Below, in pieces: positions 1 through 5,579 of a DNA stretch of 5,579 nucleotides. The DNA comes from JAIPEK01 sp041685935. GTDB lineage: Bacteria; Desulfobacterota; Desulfobacteria; Desulfobacterales; Desulfobacteraceae. The notes under the pieces were generated by a model. It was not told the DNA's origin and made no database searches. It worked only from the letters and a program-made list of their open reading frames with translations. The stretch is from contig JAWLES010000163.1 in NCBI GenBank assembly GCA_041685935.1, forward strand, positions 1 to 5,579. The letters are read 5' to 3'. The position numbers and the translations under genes were made by a program. Position 1 is the first letter of the stretch; every line of letters starts with the position of its first letter.

Positions 1-53
1 GATAATGCCATTCTTCCCACCTCACCGCCGTTGTATCCAACCAAAAGTTTCAT
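1..53 (-). CDS. Probable universal stress protein (UspA family), N-terminal 17 codons only
   Basis: An ATG at 53 opens a frame that stays open to the left edge and encodes MKLLVGYNGGEVGRMAL. It is preceded by GAGGAG with a 9-base spacer, so it is a real gene start. The M-K-(I/L)-L-V-(G)-Y-x-G-(S) opening, a first beta strand followed by a short loop and the start of a helix, is typical of Usp domains. Most members have Asp-Gly-Ser where this one has Asn-Gly-Gly. The gene lies 25 bases after the livF stop in the same direction, so it is probably co-transcribed with the transporter. With only 17 residues visible the family call is an inference, and neither length nor ATP-binding motifs can be judged. 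Confidence 0.6.
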   Translation of the reverse strand, partial: MKLLVGYNGGEVGRMAL

Positions 54-62
54 TGAGATTCA

Positions 63-68
63 CTCCTC
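63..68 (-). promoter_or_regulatory. Ribosome binding site of the probable universal stress protein gene
   Basis: Reads GAGGAG on the minus strand, 9 bases before the ATG at 53, in the 25-base gap after the livF stop. It supports a true gene start at the left edge. Confidence 0.7.
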
Positions 69-78
69 GGATTTCAGT

Positions 79-915
79 CTACATCCATCTTTTTCGTCTT
101 TTATAAGACTTGACGTCTTTAAATGATTTTCGTCCGCCGCTCTTGGTGATGCCCATGTAGAATTCCTTCACGTCGGGATTGTTCTGAAGCTCTTTGGAAG
201 GGCCTTCAAGAACGATTTTGCCTGTTTCCATGATATATGCATAATCGGAAATGGCAAGGGCGATTTTTGCGTTCTGTTCCACCACCAGGATGGTGGTTTT
301 CAGATCTCTGTTAATTGCTTTGATGTTTTCAAAAATTTCCTTGACCAGAAGAGGGGCGAGACCGAGTGAAGGTTCATCCAGCATAAGCATTTTGGGTGCG
401 GCCATCAGCGCCCTTGCTATGGCGATCATCTGCTGTTCACCCCCCGAGCTGTAACCAGCCATCCGGTTGGTAACGCTAGTCAGCCTGGGGAACTGCCTGT
501 ACATCAACTCGTTGTCTTCGCGGATTTTCTGCAGACCGTCCTTGCGGGTGATGGAGCCCACCCGGATATTCTCATTCACGGTCAGATGCTTGAATACCCG
601 TCTGCCTTCCGGAACCATTACAGCCCCGCGCTTGACAATATCGGTTCCCATTAAATGGGTGGTGTCCTCGCCGTTGAACTGAATCCGGCCTTCTTTTATG
701 GCGCCGTTTTCCGGTTTTAAAAGCCCGCTTATGGCCCTGAGCGTGGTGGTTTTTCCAGCGCCGTTGGTTCCAAGAAGGGATACGATACCGCCTTCGGGCA
801 CCACCAGGCTGACTCCTCTCAATACCTGGATAATGTCGTTGTACACCACCTCGATGTTGTTGACTTCAAGCAGGTTTTTCGTTGTCGTGGTCTCCATATG
901 CCTTTTCTTCATCAT
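79..915 (-). CDS. livF: Branched-chain amino acid-type ABC transporter ATP-binding protein LivF
   Basis: This cytoplasmic ATPase subunit powers the Liv/HAAT importer and normally works as a heterodimer with LivG. From the ATG at 915 it has 278 aa: Walker A GTNGAGKTT at 49-57, the LivF-type Q-loop region VPEGRRVFKHLTVNENI at 101-117, the ABC signature SSGGEQQ at 156-162, Walker B MLMLDEP at 176-182, the D-loop SLGLAP after it, and VVEQN at 211-215, where LivF proteins carry Gln in place of the switch His. The signature has Ser in the first position instead of the usual Leu. The C-terminus is a lysine/arginine-rich tail (KSFKDVKSYKRRKRWM) extending it beyond the roughly 235 aa of classical LivF. 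The start is uncertain: ATGs at 915 and 912 have GGAAGG 9 or 12 bases upstream, while an ATG at 897 has only AAGG 3 bases away. The upstream hairpin may hide the GGAAGG site. Confidence 0.95.
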   Translation of the reverse strand: MMKKRHMETTTTKNLLEVNNIEVVYNDIIQVLRGVSLVVPEGGIVSLLGTNGAGKTTTLRAISGLLKPENGAIKEGRIQFNGEDTTHLMGTDIVKRGAVMVPEGRRVFKHLTVNENIRVGSITRKDGLQKIREDNELMYRQFPRLTSVTNRMAGYSSGGEQQMIAIARALMAAPKMLMLDEPSLGLAPLLVKEIFENIKAINRDLKTTILVVEQNAKIALAISDYAYIMETGKIVLEGPSKELQNNPDVKEFYMGITKSGGRKSFKDVKSYKRRKRWM

Positions 916-923
916 CTGGTTGA

Positions 924-963
924 GCCTTCCGGGCCGTTCGGATCTGAAGTCGGCCCGGAAGGC
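924..963 (-). promoter_or_regulatory. Perfect 13-bp inverted repeat between binding-protein gene and livF, overlapping the livF ribosome binding site
   Basis: Arms at 924-936 and 951-963 are exact reverse complements (GCCTTCCGGGCCG / CGGCCCGGAAGGC), 11 of 13 pairs being G-C, around a 14-base loop that can form three more pairs (TTC with GAA). In the transcript the stem lies 58 bases after the binding-protein stop. It is followed by UCAACCAG and the livF AUG, with no U-run, so it does not look like an intrinsic terminator. The GGAAGG at 925-930 (minus strand) is in the 3' arm and is the best Shine-Dalgarno for the first livF starts. Possible roles are protection of the upstream mRNA from 3' exonucleases, as known for the malE-malF repeat of E. 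coli, and reduced livF translation. The structure is seen; the roles are inferred. Confidence 0.8.
925..930 (-). promoter_or_regulatory. Probable ribosome binding site of livF, inside a hairpin arm
   Basis: Reads GGAAGG on the minus strand, 9 bases before the ATG at 915. It is buried in the 3' arm of the 13-bp stem, so it would be hidden when the RNA folds. The alternative start at 897 has only AAGG with a 3-base spacer, which is too close to work well. Confidence 0.5.
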
Positions 964-1021
964 GGTGGTTGGCGGACAATGGGTCCGGTTTAGTACTCAT
1001 GCGGTCCTGCCGCAGGAAAAA

Positions 1022-2245
1022 TCAGTCGATTTTATCCATATACTGAGATTTGATGGGTTCACCGACTTTTTTAAACGCCCCGTTATCAACACTGTAAATC
1101 TGGATCTTGTCCACACCGGCACGGTCGGTTTTTGAATAGGTCACCGGCCCGATGGTGGAGTAGGGATTGTACGCATTGTCCCCGTTCATGTTGTTGAGAA
1201 CTTCGTACAGGTTCGCTTTGGTGATTTCCATGCCGTTGGCTTTGGCCCGCTTAATGGTCTCGGTGACCACCTGGGCCACCATTATGCCTGCGGCATAGTT
1301 GTGGGAGTTGGCTGCTTTTTCATCCCTGTTGTACTTTTCTGCAAGCGCCAGCTGTTTTTTTGTTCCCTCGGTGGGTTCCGAGGTCAGGTTGAACGAGCAG
1401 GACCAGTAATATCCTTCGGCTGCATCCCCTGCCAGGGCGATCAGGTCGTTTCCTCCTGTGTAATGGGCCCCGAGGAAAGTAAATTTTCCTTTTTCACCGT
1501 ATTCTTCAGCGGTGAAGCCGAGACGGGCCGAATCGTTAAGCATGGTGGCCACTGGCGACTGGACCGTTTGGCTCAGGATGTACCGGACCCCCTTTCTTTT
1601 CAGGCGCTGGAGCATGGCGGTATTGTCAAGGTTCTGGCCGTGCTCGACCACCTCGACGATCTCCATGTCAAGTCCGGCTTCAACCGCCTTTTCCACATCC
1701 TCCACAGGGCCGCGGCCGAATGCGGAAGGATGGACAAACATGGCTACCTTGGGTGTTCCGTCTTCATGGTGGTTTACCACATATTCGGAAAGCGCCACCA
1801 GTTGTTCGGAGTACGAGGCCACCGGAAGGAAGATGTAGTCTGAATCGTCTATGTTGCCTGCATGATATGATGCCGGGAGTACCGGAATTTTAACCTCCTC
1901 GAAATCTCTTTTCAGGCCCAGGGTGCTCCCTGTGGAGTAATTGAGGTAAATCTGGATTCCTTCCTCCAGAAAGTCCTCAAAGTTCCTCTTGGTTACACTG
2001 GTCTGGTACTGGTCGTCTCTGATCATGCAGTCGATCTTGTCTCCGTTGAGCATGTCTGTTTCATTGACAAACTTGAAATAGTCTTCAACCCCTTTTGCAT
2101 AGGGGTTGCCCGCATCCGAGGTAGGCCCTGTGATGGCCAGTGAACATGCGGTCTTGTAGGTTTTTGCAAAGGCCGGACTGCCGACTGCAACGATAACGGC
2201 AAGGACCAGCAGTGCGTTTAACAACATAAAGCTTTTGGTTTTCAT
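1022..2245 (-). CDS. Periplasmic substrate-binding protein of Liv/HAAT ABC transporter
   Basis: This secreted solute-binding protein (Peripla_BP_6-like, LivJ/LivK type) is expected to capture the substrate in the periplasm and deliver it to LivHM. The 407-aa product begins with a clear Sec signal peptide: basic MKTK, a hydrophobic core of about 15 residues, then SPAFA with probable cleavage after Ala27, leaving a mature protein of about 380 aa. No cysteine follows the cleavage site, so it is not a lipoprotein. The mature start (KTYKTACSLAITGPTSDAG) is the usual first beta strand and substrate-contact loop of the family; HNYAAGIMVAQVV and YNPYSTIGPVTYSKTDRAG are typical C-lobe segments. The ATG at 2245 is chosen over an in-frame ATG at 2293 because it has AAGGAG 7 bases upstream and opens directly onto the signal peptide. 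The gene sits between larger gaps than its neighbours, which fits separate tuning of a binding protein needed in excess. Ligand unknown. Confidence 0.94.
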   Translation of the reverse strand: MKTKSFMLLNALLVLAVIVAVGSPAFAKTYKTACSLAITGPTSDAGNPYAKGVEDYFKFVNETDMLNGDKIDCMIRDDQYQTSVTKRNFEDFLEEGIQIYLNYSTGSTLGLKRDFEEVKIPVLPASYHAGNIDDSDYIFLPVASYSEQLVALSEYVVNHHEDGTPKVAMFVHPSAFGRGPVEDVEKAVEAGLDMEIVEVVEHGQNLDNTAMLQRLKRKGVRYILSQTVQSPVATMLNDSARLGFTAEEYGEKGKFTFLGAHYTGGNDLIALAGDAAEGYYWSCSFNLTSEPTEGTKKQLALAEKYNRDEKAANSHNYAAGIMVAQVVTETIKRAKANGMEITKANLYEVLNNMNGDNAYNPYSTIGPVTYSKTDRAGVDKIQIYSVDNGAFKKVGEPIKSQYMDKID

Positions 2246-2252
2246 GGCTCTT

Positions 2253-2258
2253 CTCCTT
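2253..2258 (-). promoter_or_regulatory. Ribosome binding site of the substrate-binding protein gene
   Basis: Reads AAGGAG on the minus strand, 7 bases before the ATG at 2245. It is the strongest site, with good spacing, among the internal genes, and it decides the start in favour of 2245 over the in-frame ATG at 2293. A strong site fits the high expression expected for a binding protein. Confidence 0.8.
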
Positions 2259-2328
2259 TTGCTGTTACGGGTTTTGGTTACTGTATCATGCATTGTTTAA
2301 GTTGATCCCAATTTTGTCGAAGCGCCTG

Positions 2329-3423
2329 TCAGTAGCGGAAAGGCCATTTTTTTGTGTACGATTTGGCAATCCGGTACCAGTTGGCAATCCCCCTGGGTTC
2401 GAACATCAGGAAAAGAACTATCACAAGACCGAAGGTAAGGGGCCGCAGCGCAGTGGCAAGGTTCATGCTCGGTGGCAGAAATTCTCCGGCAAGCTCTGCC
2501 AGGTTTTCCACCTGCAGATCGAGGGTCTTTATGGCCATAGGCCCCCAGAAAGATCCGTTAAGGGTGCCGAGTCCGCCGACGATCGCCATGGCAAGGTATG
2601 ATATGGATTCATGCAGTGTAAAAGACTCAAACCCCACACCCCGGTACACATAGGCATGAAGGGCGCCTGCCACTCCTGCGAAGAATCCTGCCAGGACAAA
2701 GGCGAATACTTTTGAGAATCCGGGGTGCATTCCCATGGCGTCCGCAGCCCGGTCGTTGTCCCGGACCGCGATTAGAGCCCTTCCATAACGGGTTTTCAAG
2801 AGATTCCTGACGCCGAATCCCAAAAGCACCACGATGGTCAGGACCGTAAAATACCAGAAAAGATAGTGGTCCTGCCGTCCCACCTTTCCGGTGAACCAGT
2901 ATACCCTTCCCACGAATATGGTCTGGCCCTGGTTGAAAAACGACATGAAATTGATCACCCACTGGAAGATCATCTGGAACGAAAGTGTGGCAATCGCCAG
3001 ATAAAGATGCTTCAGCCGCATTGCAGGAAGCCCGACAATCCCTCCGAAAACCGCCCCGACAAATCCGCTCACCAGTATCAGAATCGGCCAGAAATGGGTG
3101 ATCACGACATGGTTGTCCCCGATCACCTGGCAGAAGGATGCCAGGGTATATGCACCTATGCCCACGAATGCCGCATGGCCGATGGATATGAGTCCGGCGA
3201 ACCCGGTGACCAGGTTCAGCCCCATCACGGCAACGATGGCGATCAGGATATTGTCGATCACCAGCATGTACTTGTTGCTCAGGGTGAACAGAAACGGCCA
3301 CATGAAGAGCAAAAGCAGGAAAATCGAGAAAATCGACCGGTCAAGGCTGGTGAAGAAGGTCCGCTGCTCCTGGGTGTAAGTGGTGAAAAAATTTCCTGTT
3401 GCTAACCATCTGTTTGCTGACAT
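2329..3423 (-). CDS. livM: Branched-chain amino acid-type ABC transporter permease LivM
   Basis: This is the second inner-membrane permease of the Liv/HAAT transporter and the partner of LivH. The 364-aa protein begins with a polar N-terminal stretch of about 30 residues, then many hydrophobic segments. Family marks are LNLVTGFAGLISIGHAAF at 69-86, the cytoplasmic coupling loop RYGRALIAVRDNDRAADAMG at 212-231 and GGLGTLNGSFWGP at 283-295. The C-terminus is a basic, aromatic tail (MFEPRGIANWYRIAKSY, ending KKWPFRY) that I associate with a ligase-linked Liv subfamily rather than the classical E. coli LivM. The start lies 3 bases after the livH stop with only a weak Shine-Dalgarno (GAG-rich end of livH), so reinitiation or coupling to livH translation is likely. 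The reading frame is intact. Confidence 0.95.
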   Translation of the reverse strand: MSANRWLATGNFFTTYTQEQRTFFTSLDRSIFSIFLLLLFMWPFLFTLSNKYMLVIDNILIAIVAVMGLNLVTGFAGLISIGHAAFVGIGAYTLASFCQVIGDNHVVITHFWPILILVSGFVGAVFGGIVGLPAMRLKHLYLAIATLSFQMIFQWVINFMSFFNQGQTIFVGRVYWFTGKVGRQDHYLFWYFTVLTIVVLLGFGVRNLLKTRYGRALIAVRDNDRAADAMGMHPGFSKVFAFVLAGFFAGVAGALHAYVYRGVGFESFTLHESISYLAMAIVGGLGTLNGSFWGPMAIKTLDLQVENLAELAGEFLPPSMNLATALRPLTFGLVIVLFLMFEPRGIANWYRIAKSYTKKWPFRY

Positions 3424-3426
3424 AGG

Positions 3427-4320
3427 CTACACTCGCTCAATTTCATGGGTTCCAAACAAACCGTGCGGTTTGATAAGAAGAATGATTAATAGAATGATAT
3501 AGGGCAGGACTTCTCCGGTTCCGCTCAGTCCCCAGTTACCGTCAAGGTATCCTCCTGCGAACTGCTGTATAAGGCCCATGATGATCCCGGCCACCACGGC
3601 GCCGAGGATGGAATCCAGCCCGCCCAGGATGACAACGGGAAAGACAACGATGCCGAAGGAGTGCAGGGTGTCGAAATTAAGCCCGGTGATATTTCCTATG
3701 ATGCATCCGGCGGCTGCAGCGGAAAGTCCGGCCGTGGCCCAGGCCAGTCCGAAAACCTTGGGAACTGAAATTCCCACTGACATGGAACCGAACTGATCAT
3801 CCGAAACCGCCCGCATGGAAATTCCCACGGTTGATTTTTTGAAAAACCAGGAAAATGCTCCGATGAGAATCGAGGTGATGATCAGTCCCACCAGCTGTGT
3901 CCAGGATATGGATACGCCGCCCACCATCAGCGGTGTCTGCGGCAGAAACCTGGGGAATGAGAAATTTTCCGAGCCGAACGGGGTCAGGTATATCAGCCCG
4001 TCCAGGATCGAGGACAGTCCGATGGTGACCATGATGACCGAAATTATCGGCTCCCCGATCAGCCGTCTTAAGAATATTCTTTCCACACTCATGGCCAGGA
4101 AAAAGGTGACGATCATGCTGATCAGAAAGGAAAAGAAAATCGGAATGGAAGCCCAGACCGTAAGAGCATAGGTGATAAAGGCCCCTGCCGCGATGATCTG
4201 CCCGTGGGCCAGGTTCAGTACCCGGCTTGACTTGTAGATCAGAACGATGCCGAGGGCGGCCAGGGCGTAAATGGAACCAACCACCATGCCGCTGACAACG
4301 ATTTGGAAAAAGTAGCTCAT
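3427..4320 (-). CDS. livH: Branched-chain amino acid-type ABC transporter permease LivH
   Basis: This is one of the two integral inner-membrane permeases of a Liv/HAAT importer, expected to pair with LivM to form the substrate channel. The 297-aa protein is very hydrophobic, with about eight probable membrane segments, and matches the usual family length. Visible family marks are the N-terminal VSGMVVGSIYALAALG helix, NLAHGQ at 36-41, a cytoplasmic coupling (EAA-like) loop around 165-184 (VGISMRAVSDDQFGS), GGLDSILGA towards the end, and a C-terminus ending KPHGLFGTHEIERV. I chose the ATG at 4320, preceded by AAGGAG with a 4-base spacer. A GTG one codon upstream (4323) is in frame but sits almost on the Shine-Dalgarno sequence. 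The start overlaps the ligase stop as TGATG, which indicates translational coupling. Its transport substrate is not evident from the sequence. Confidence 0.95.
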   Translation of the reverse strand: MSYFFQIVVSGMVVGSIYALAALGIVLIYKSSRVLNLAHGQIIAAGAFITYALTVWASIPIFFSFLISMIVTFFLAMSVERIFLRRLIGEPIISVIMVTIGLSSILDGLIYLTPFGSENFSFPRFLPQTPLMVGGVSISWTQLVGLIITSILIGAFSWFFKKSTVGISMRAVSDDQFGSMSVGISVPKVFGLAWATAGLSAAAAGCIIGNITGLNFDTLHSFGIVVFPVVILGGLDSILGAVVAGIIMGLIQQFAGGYLDGNWGLSGTGEVLPYIILLIILLIKPHGLFGTHEIERV

Positions 4321-5579
4321 CACACTCCTTTCACGGTGTAAAATGCAATTGTGGTTTTAACCGTGGAGGACTGTCCGTCCTGGTAGGTGAACGATGCCTC
4401 CACATCCTTTTCTGTGACGTTTTCGTCAAACAGTCCGTCATACAGTTCCTGATACCGTTCTTTTACGAATTTTCTGCGGATTTTGCCGGTTTTGGTCAAT
4501 TCTCCGTCATCCACGTCCAGAAGTTTGTACAGAAGCGCAAACCGCTTGATGCGGAAATGCTCTTTTTCCGCCCTTTGGTTTACCCCCCGGATCTCTGACA
4601 TGACAAGTTCGGCCACTTCCTTTTTTTTCGAAAGGTCCATGTACGTGGTGTAGGAGATCCCCCGGTCTTCAGCCCACTTGCCCACTACAACCGGATCGAT
4701 ATTCACAAGCGCGGAAACAAAGTCCTCCTGATCCCCGTAAATAACAGCTTCCTTGATGTACGGGCTGAATTTGAGGGAATTTTCAAGAAACATGGGAGAA
4801 AACATTTCCCCTTTATTGTTATACATGACATCGGATACCCGGTCTATGACCACCAGGTGGCCGTTTTCATCAATAAAGCCGGCATCCCCGGAATGAAGCC
4901 ATCCACCCTCGAGAAGCTCCTCGGTCTTTTCAGGAAGATCAAAATAGCCGGGTGATACAGAGGGGGATTTGGACAGGATTTCCCCTTCTTCAGATATCTT
5001 GCACTCGGTTCCGGGCAACGGTTTGCCCACGGTATCCGGTCTTACATCACCGTCCCGGTGCATGTAGGCGATCCCGGTGATTTCGGTCTGGCCGTAAATC
5101 TGTTTCAGGTTGACCCCGATGGCCTGGTAAAAGGTGAAAAGTTCCGGGCCGAGGGCGGCCCCGCCTGTATACGCGCGCCTGATCCGCAGAAGCCCGAGCT
5201 GATTGACAAGCGGCCGGAAAATAATCTGTTTGCCCAGCCATGCTTTAAATCTCAGGGCCGCAGGCATGGGTTTTCCCGTCATCCTGTAGGTGGCTGCCTG
5301 TTGTCCGATATTGATAAAATAATGGTACAGCAGCTTGTTGAGCCGGTAGGACTGGTCGATTTTAAGCCAGATTTCCGACCGGATGGTTTCGTAGATCCTG
5401 GGTGCGCCGAACATGAAGTGGGGTCCGATTTCCTTGAGATCCGACATGCTGGTTTCCACGGATTCGGGAAAATTTATGGTAATCCCGGTGGCCATGGCGA
5501 TCCCGAAGGAGTTCATCTGTTCCCCGATCCAGGCAAAGGGTAAAAAGGAGACATACTCGTCCGTGGGTTCCAGCGGGTC
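4320..5579 (-). CDS. AMP-binding long-chain-type acyl-CoA ligase, C-terminal two thirds (5' end outside window)
   Basis: This is an adenylate-forming enzyme of the ANL superfamily, expected to make an acyl-AMP and then an acyl-CoA from a carboxylic acid, ATP and CoA in the cytoplasm. The frame stays open to the right edge, so the ATG at 5516 is internal: the residues before it (for example SFLPFAWIGEQ) are typical family sequence. 419 residues are visible. Family members of this long-chain type are roughly 600-650 aa, so about 200 N-terminal residues, including the P-loop-like A3 motif, are missing. Numbering visible residues from the edge: APRIYE at 59-64, YTGGAALG near 137, the A5 motif YGQTE at 162-166, the A7 motif GWLHSGD at 226-232, the A8 hinge DR at 246-247, and the A10 motif TKTGKIRR with probable catalytic Lys366. 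The C-terminal domain looks complete and intact. The gene is the first visible one of the operon and its TGA overlaps the livH ATG by one base. The substrate is unknown; 'long-chain' is a family label only. Confidence 0.93.
   Translation of the reverse strand, partial: DPLEPTDEYVSFLPFAWIGEQMNSFGIAMATGITINFPESVETSMSDLKEIGPHFMFGAPRIYETIRSEIWLKIDQSYRLNKLLYHYFINIGQQAATYRMTGKPMPAALRFKAWLGKQIIFRPLVNQLGLLRIRRAYTGGAALGPELFTFYQAIGVNLKQIYGQTEITGIAYMHRDGDVRPDTVGKPLPGTECKISEEGEILSKSPSVSPGYFDLPEKTEELLEGGWLHSGDAGFIDENGHLVVIDRVSDVMYNNKGEMFSPMFLENSLKFSPYIKEAVIYGDQEDFVSALVNIDPVVVGKWAEDRGISYTTYMDLSKKKEVAELVMSEIRGVNQRAEKEHFRIKRFALLYKLLDVDDGELTKTGKIRRKFVKERYQELYDGLFDENVTEKDVEASFTYQDGQSSTVKTTIAFYTVKGV

Noticed and set aside
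924..963. Reading the hairpin as an intrinsic (rho-independent) terminator.
   Set aside because: No U-run follows the stem on either strand, and livF begins 8 bases after it in the same direction.
1005..1018. Short palindrome TCCTGCCGCAGGA just after the binding-protein stop.
   Set aside because: Only a 5-bp stem with a 3-base loop and no U-run; too small to call as a terminator or site.
1301..1843. Long plus-strand open frame of 180 codons opposite the binding-protein gene.
   Set aside because: It lies fully antisense to a well-supported gene, has no recognisable domain, and its composition is that of a shadow frame.
2246..2293. In-frame upstream ATG at 2293 that would extend the binding protein by 16 residues.
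   Set aside because: It has no good ribosome binding site and puts a polar basic stretch before the signal peptide; the ATG at 2245 has AAGGAG 7 bases upstream and opens directly onto the signal sequence.
2246..2328. Possible promoter in the 83-base livM/binding-protein gap (TTGGGA followed by weak -10-like boxes on the minus strand).
   Set aside because: The best -10 match (TACAGT) is about 21 bases from the -35-like box and closer boxes match poorly; no sigma-54 GG-N10-GC spacing either. Not better than chance.
2627..3301. Minus-strand open frame of 224 codons in another frame inside livM.
   Set aside because: Arg/Gly/Cys-rich shadow translation of livM with no domain; the livM frame has clear family motifs.
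4621..4628. Run of eight A on the ligase coding strand followed by G, containing the A-AAA-AAG slippery heptamer in frame.
   Set aside because: The zero frame continues through intact A10-motif sequence to a normal C-terminus, and no strong downstream stem was seen; most likely just a Lys-Lys-Lys stretch, though the homopolymer length deserves care in base calling.

Overview
All six genes in this window lie on the minus strand and read from right to left. They form the middle and end of one branched-chain-amino-acid-type (Liv/HAAT) ABC transporter operon. In transcription order they are: an AMP-binding acyl-CoA ligase (5' end outside the window), the permeases LivH and LivM, a secreted periplasmic substrate-binding protein, the ATPase LivF, and the first 17 codons of a probable universal stress protein that runs off the left edge. 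Nothing on the plus strand looks like a real gene; its long open frames are shadows of the minus-strand genes.

The genes are tightly packed. The ligase stop and the livH start overlap by one base, livH and livM are 3 bases apart, and livF and the stress-protein gene are 25 bases apart. The only sizeable gaps flank the binding-protein gene: 83 bases before it and 106 bases after it. The 106-base gap holds a perfect 13-bp GC-rich inverted repeat without a U-tract. Its 3' arm contains the likely Shine-Dalgarno sequence of livF. This is the most interesting non-coding signal and could set a high binding-protein to low ATPase ratio. No convincing promoter or intrinsic terminator is visible, so the promoter is presumably to the right of the window.

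The gene set suggests uptake of a small carboxylate-like solute through the inner membrane, coupled to its activation as a CoA thioester by the ligase. The second Liv ATPase, LivG, is absent from the window and is expected just upstream of the ligase. The substrate cannot be read from the sequence; amino acids, aromatic acids or other carboxylic acids are all possible.

The moderate GC content, the sequence style of the proteins (for example the LivF tail rich in K and R and the LivM ending in WPF-x-Y) and the ligase-livHMKF arrangement suggest a Gram-negative proteobacterium, most likely a Desulfobacterales-type sulfate reducer. That assignment is an inference from memory of similar operons. 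I see a known type of operon with some regulatory points of interest, not a wholly new system.
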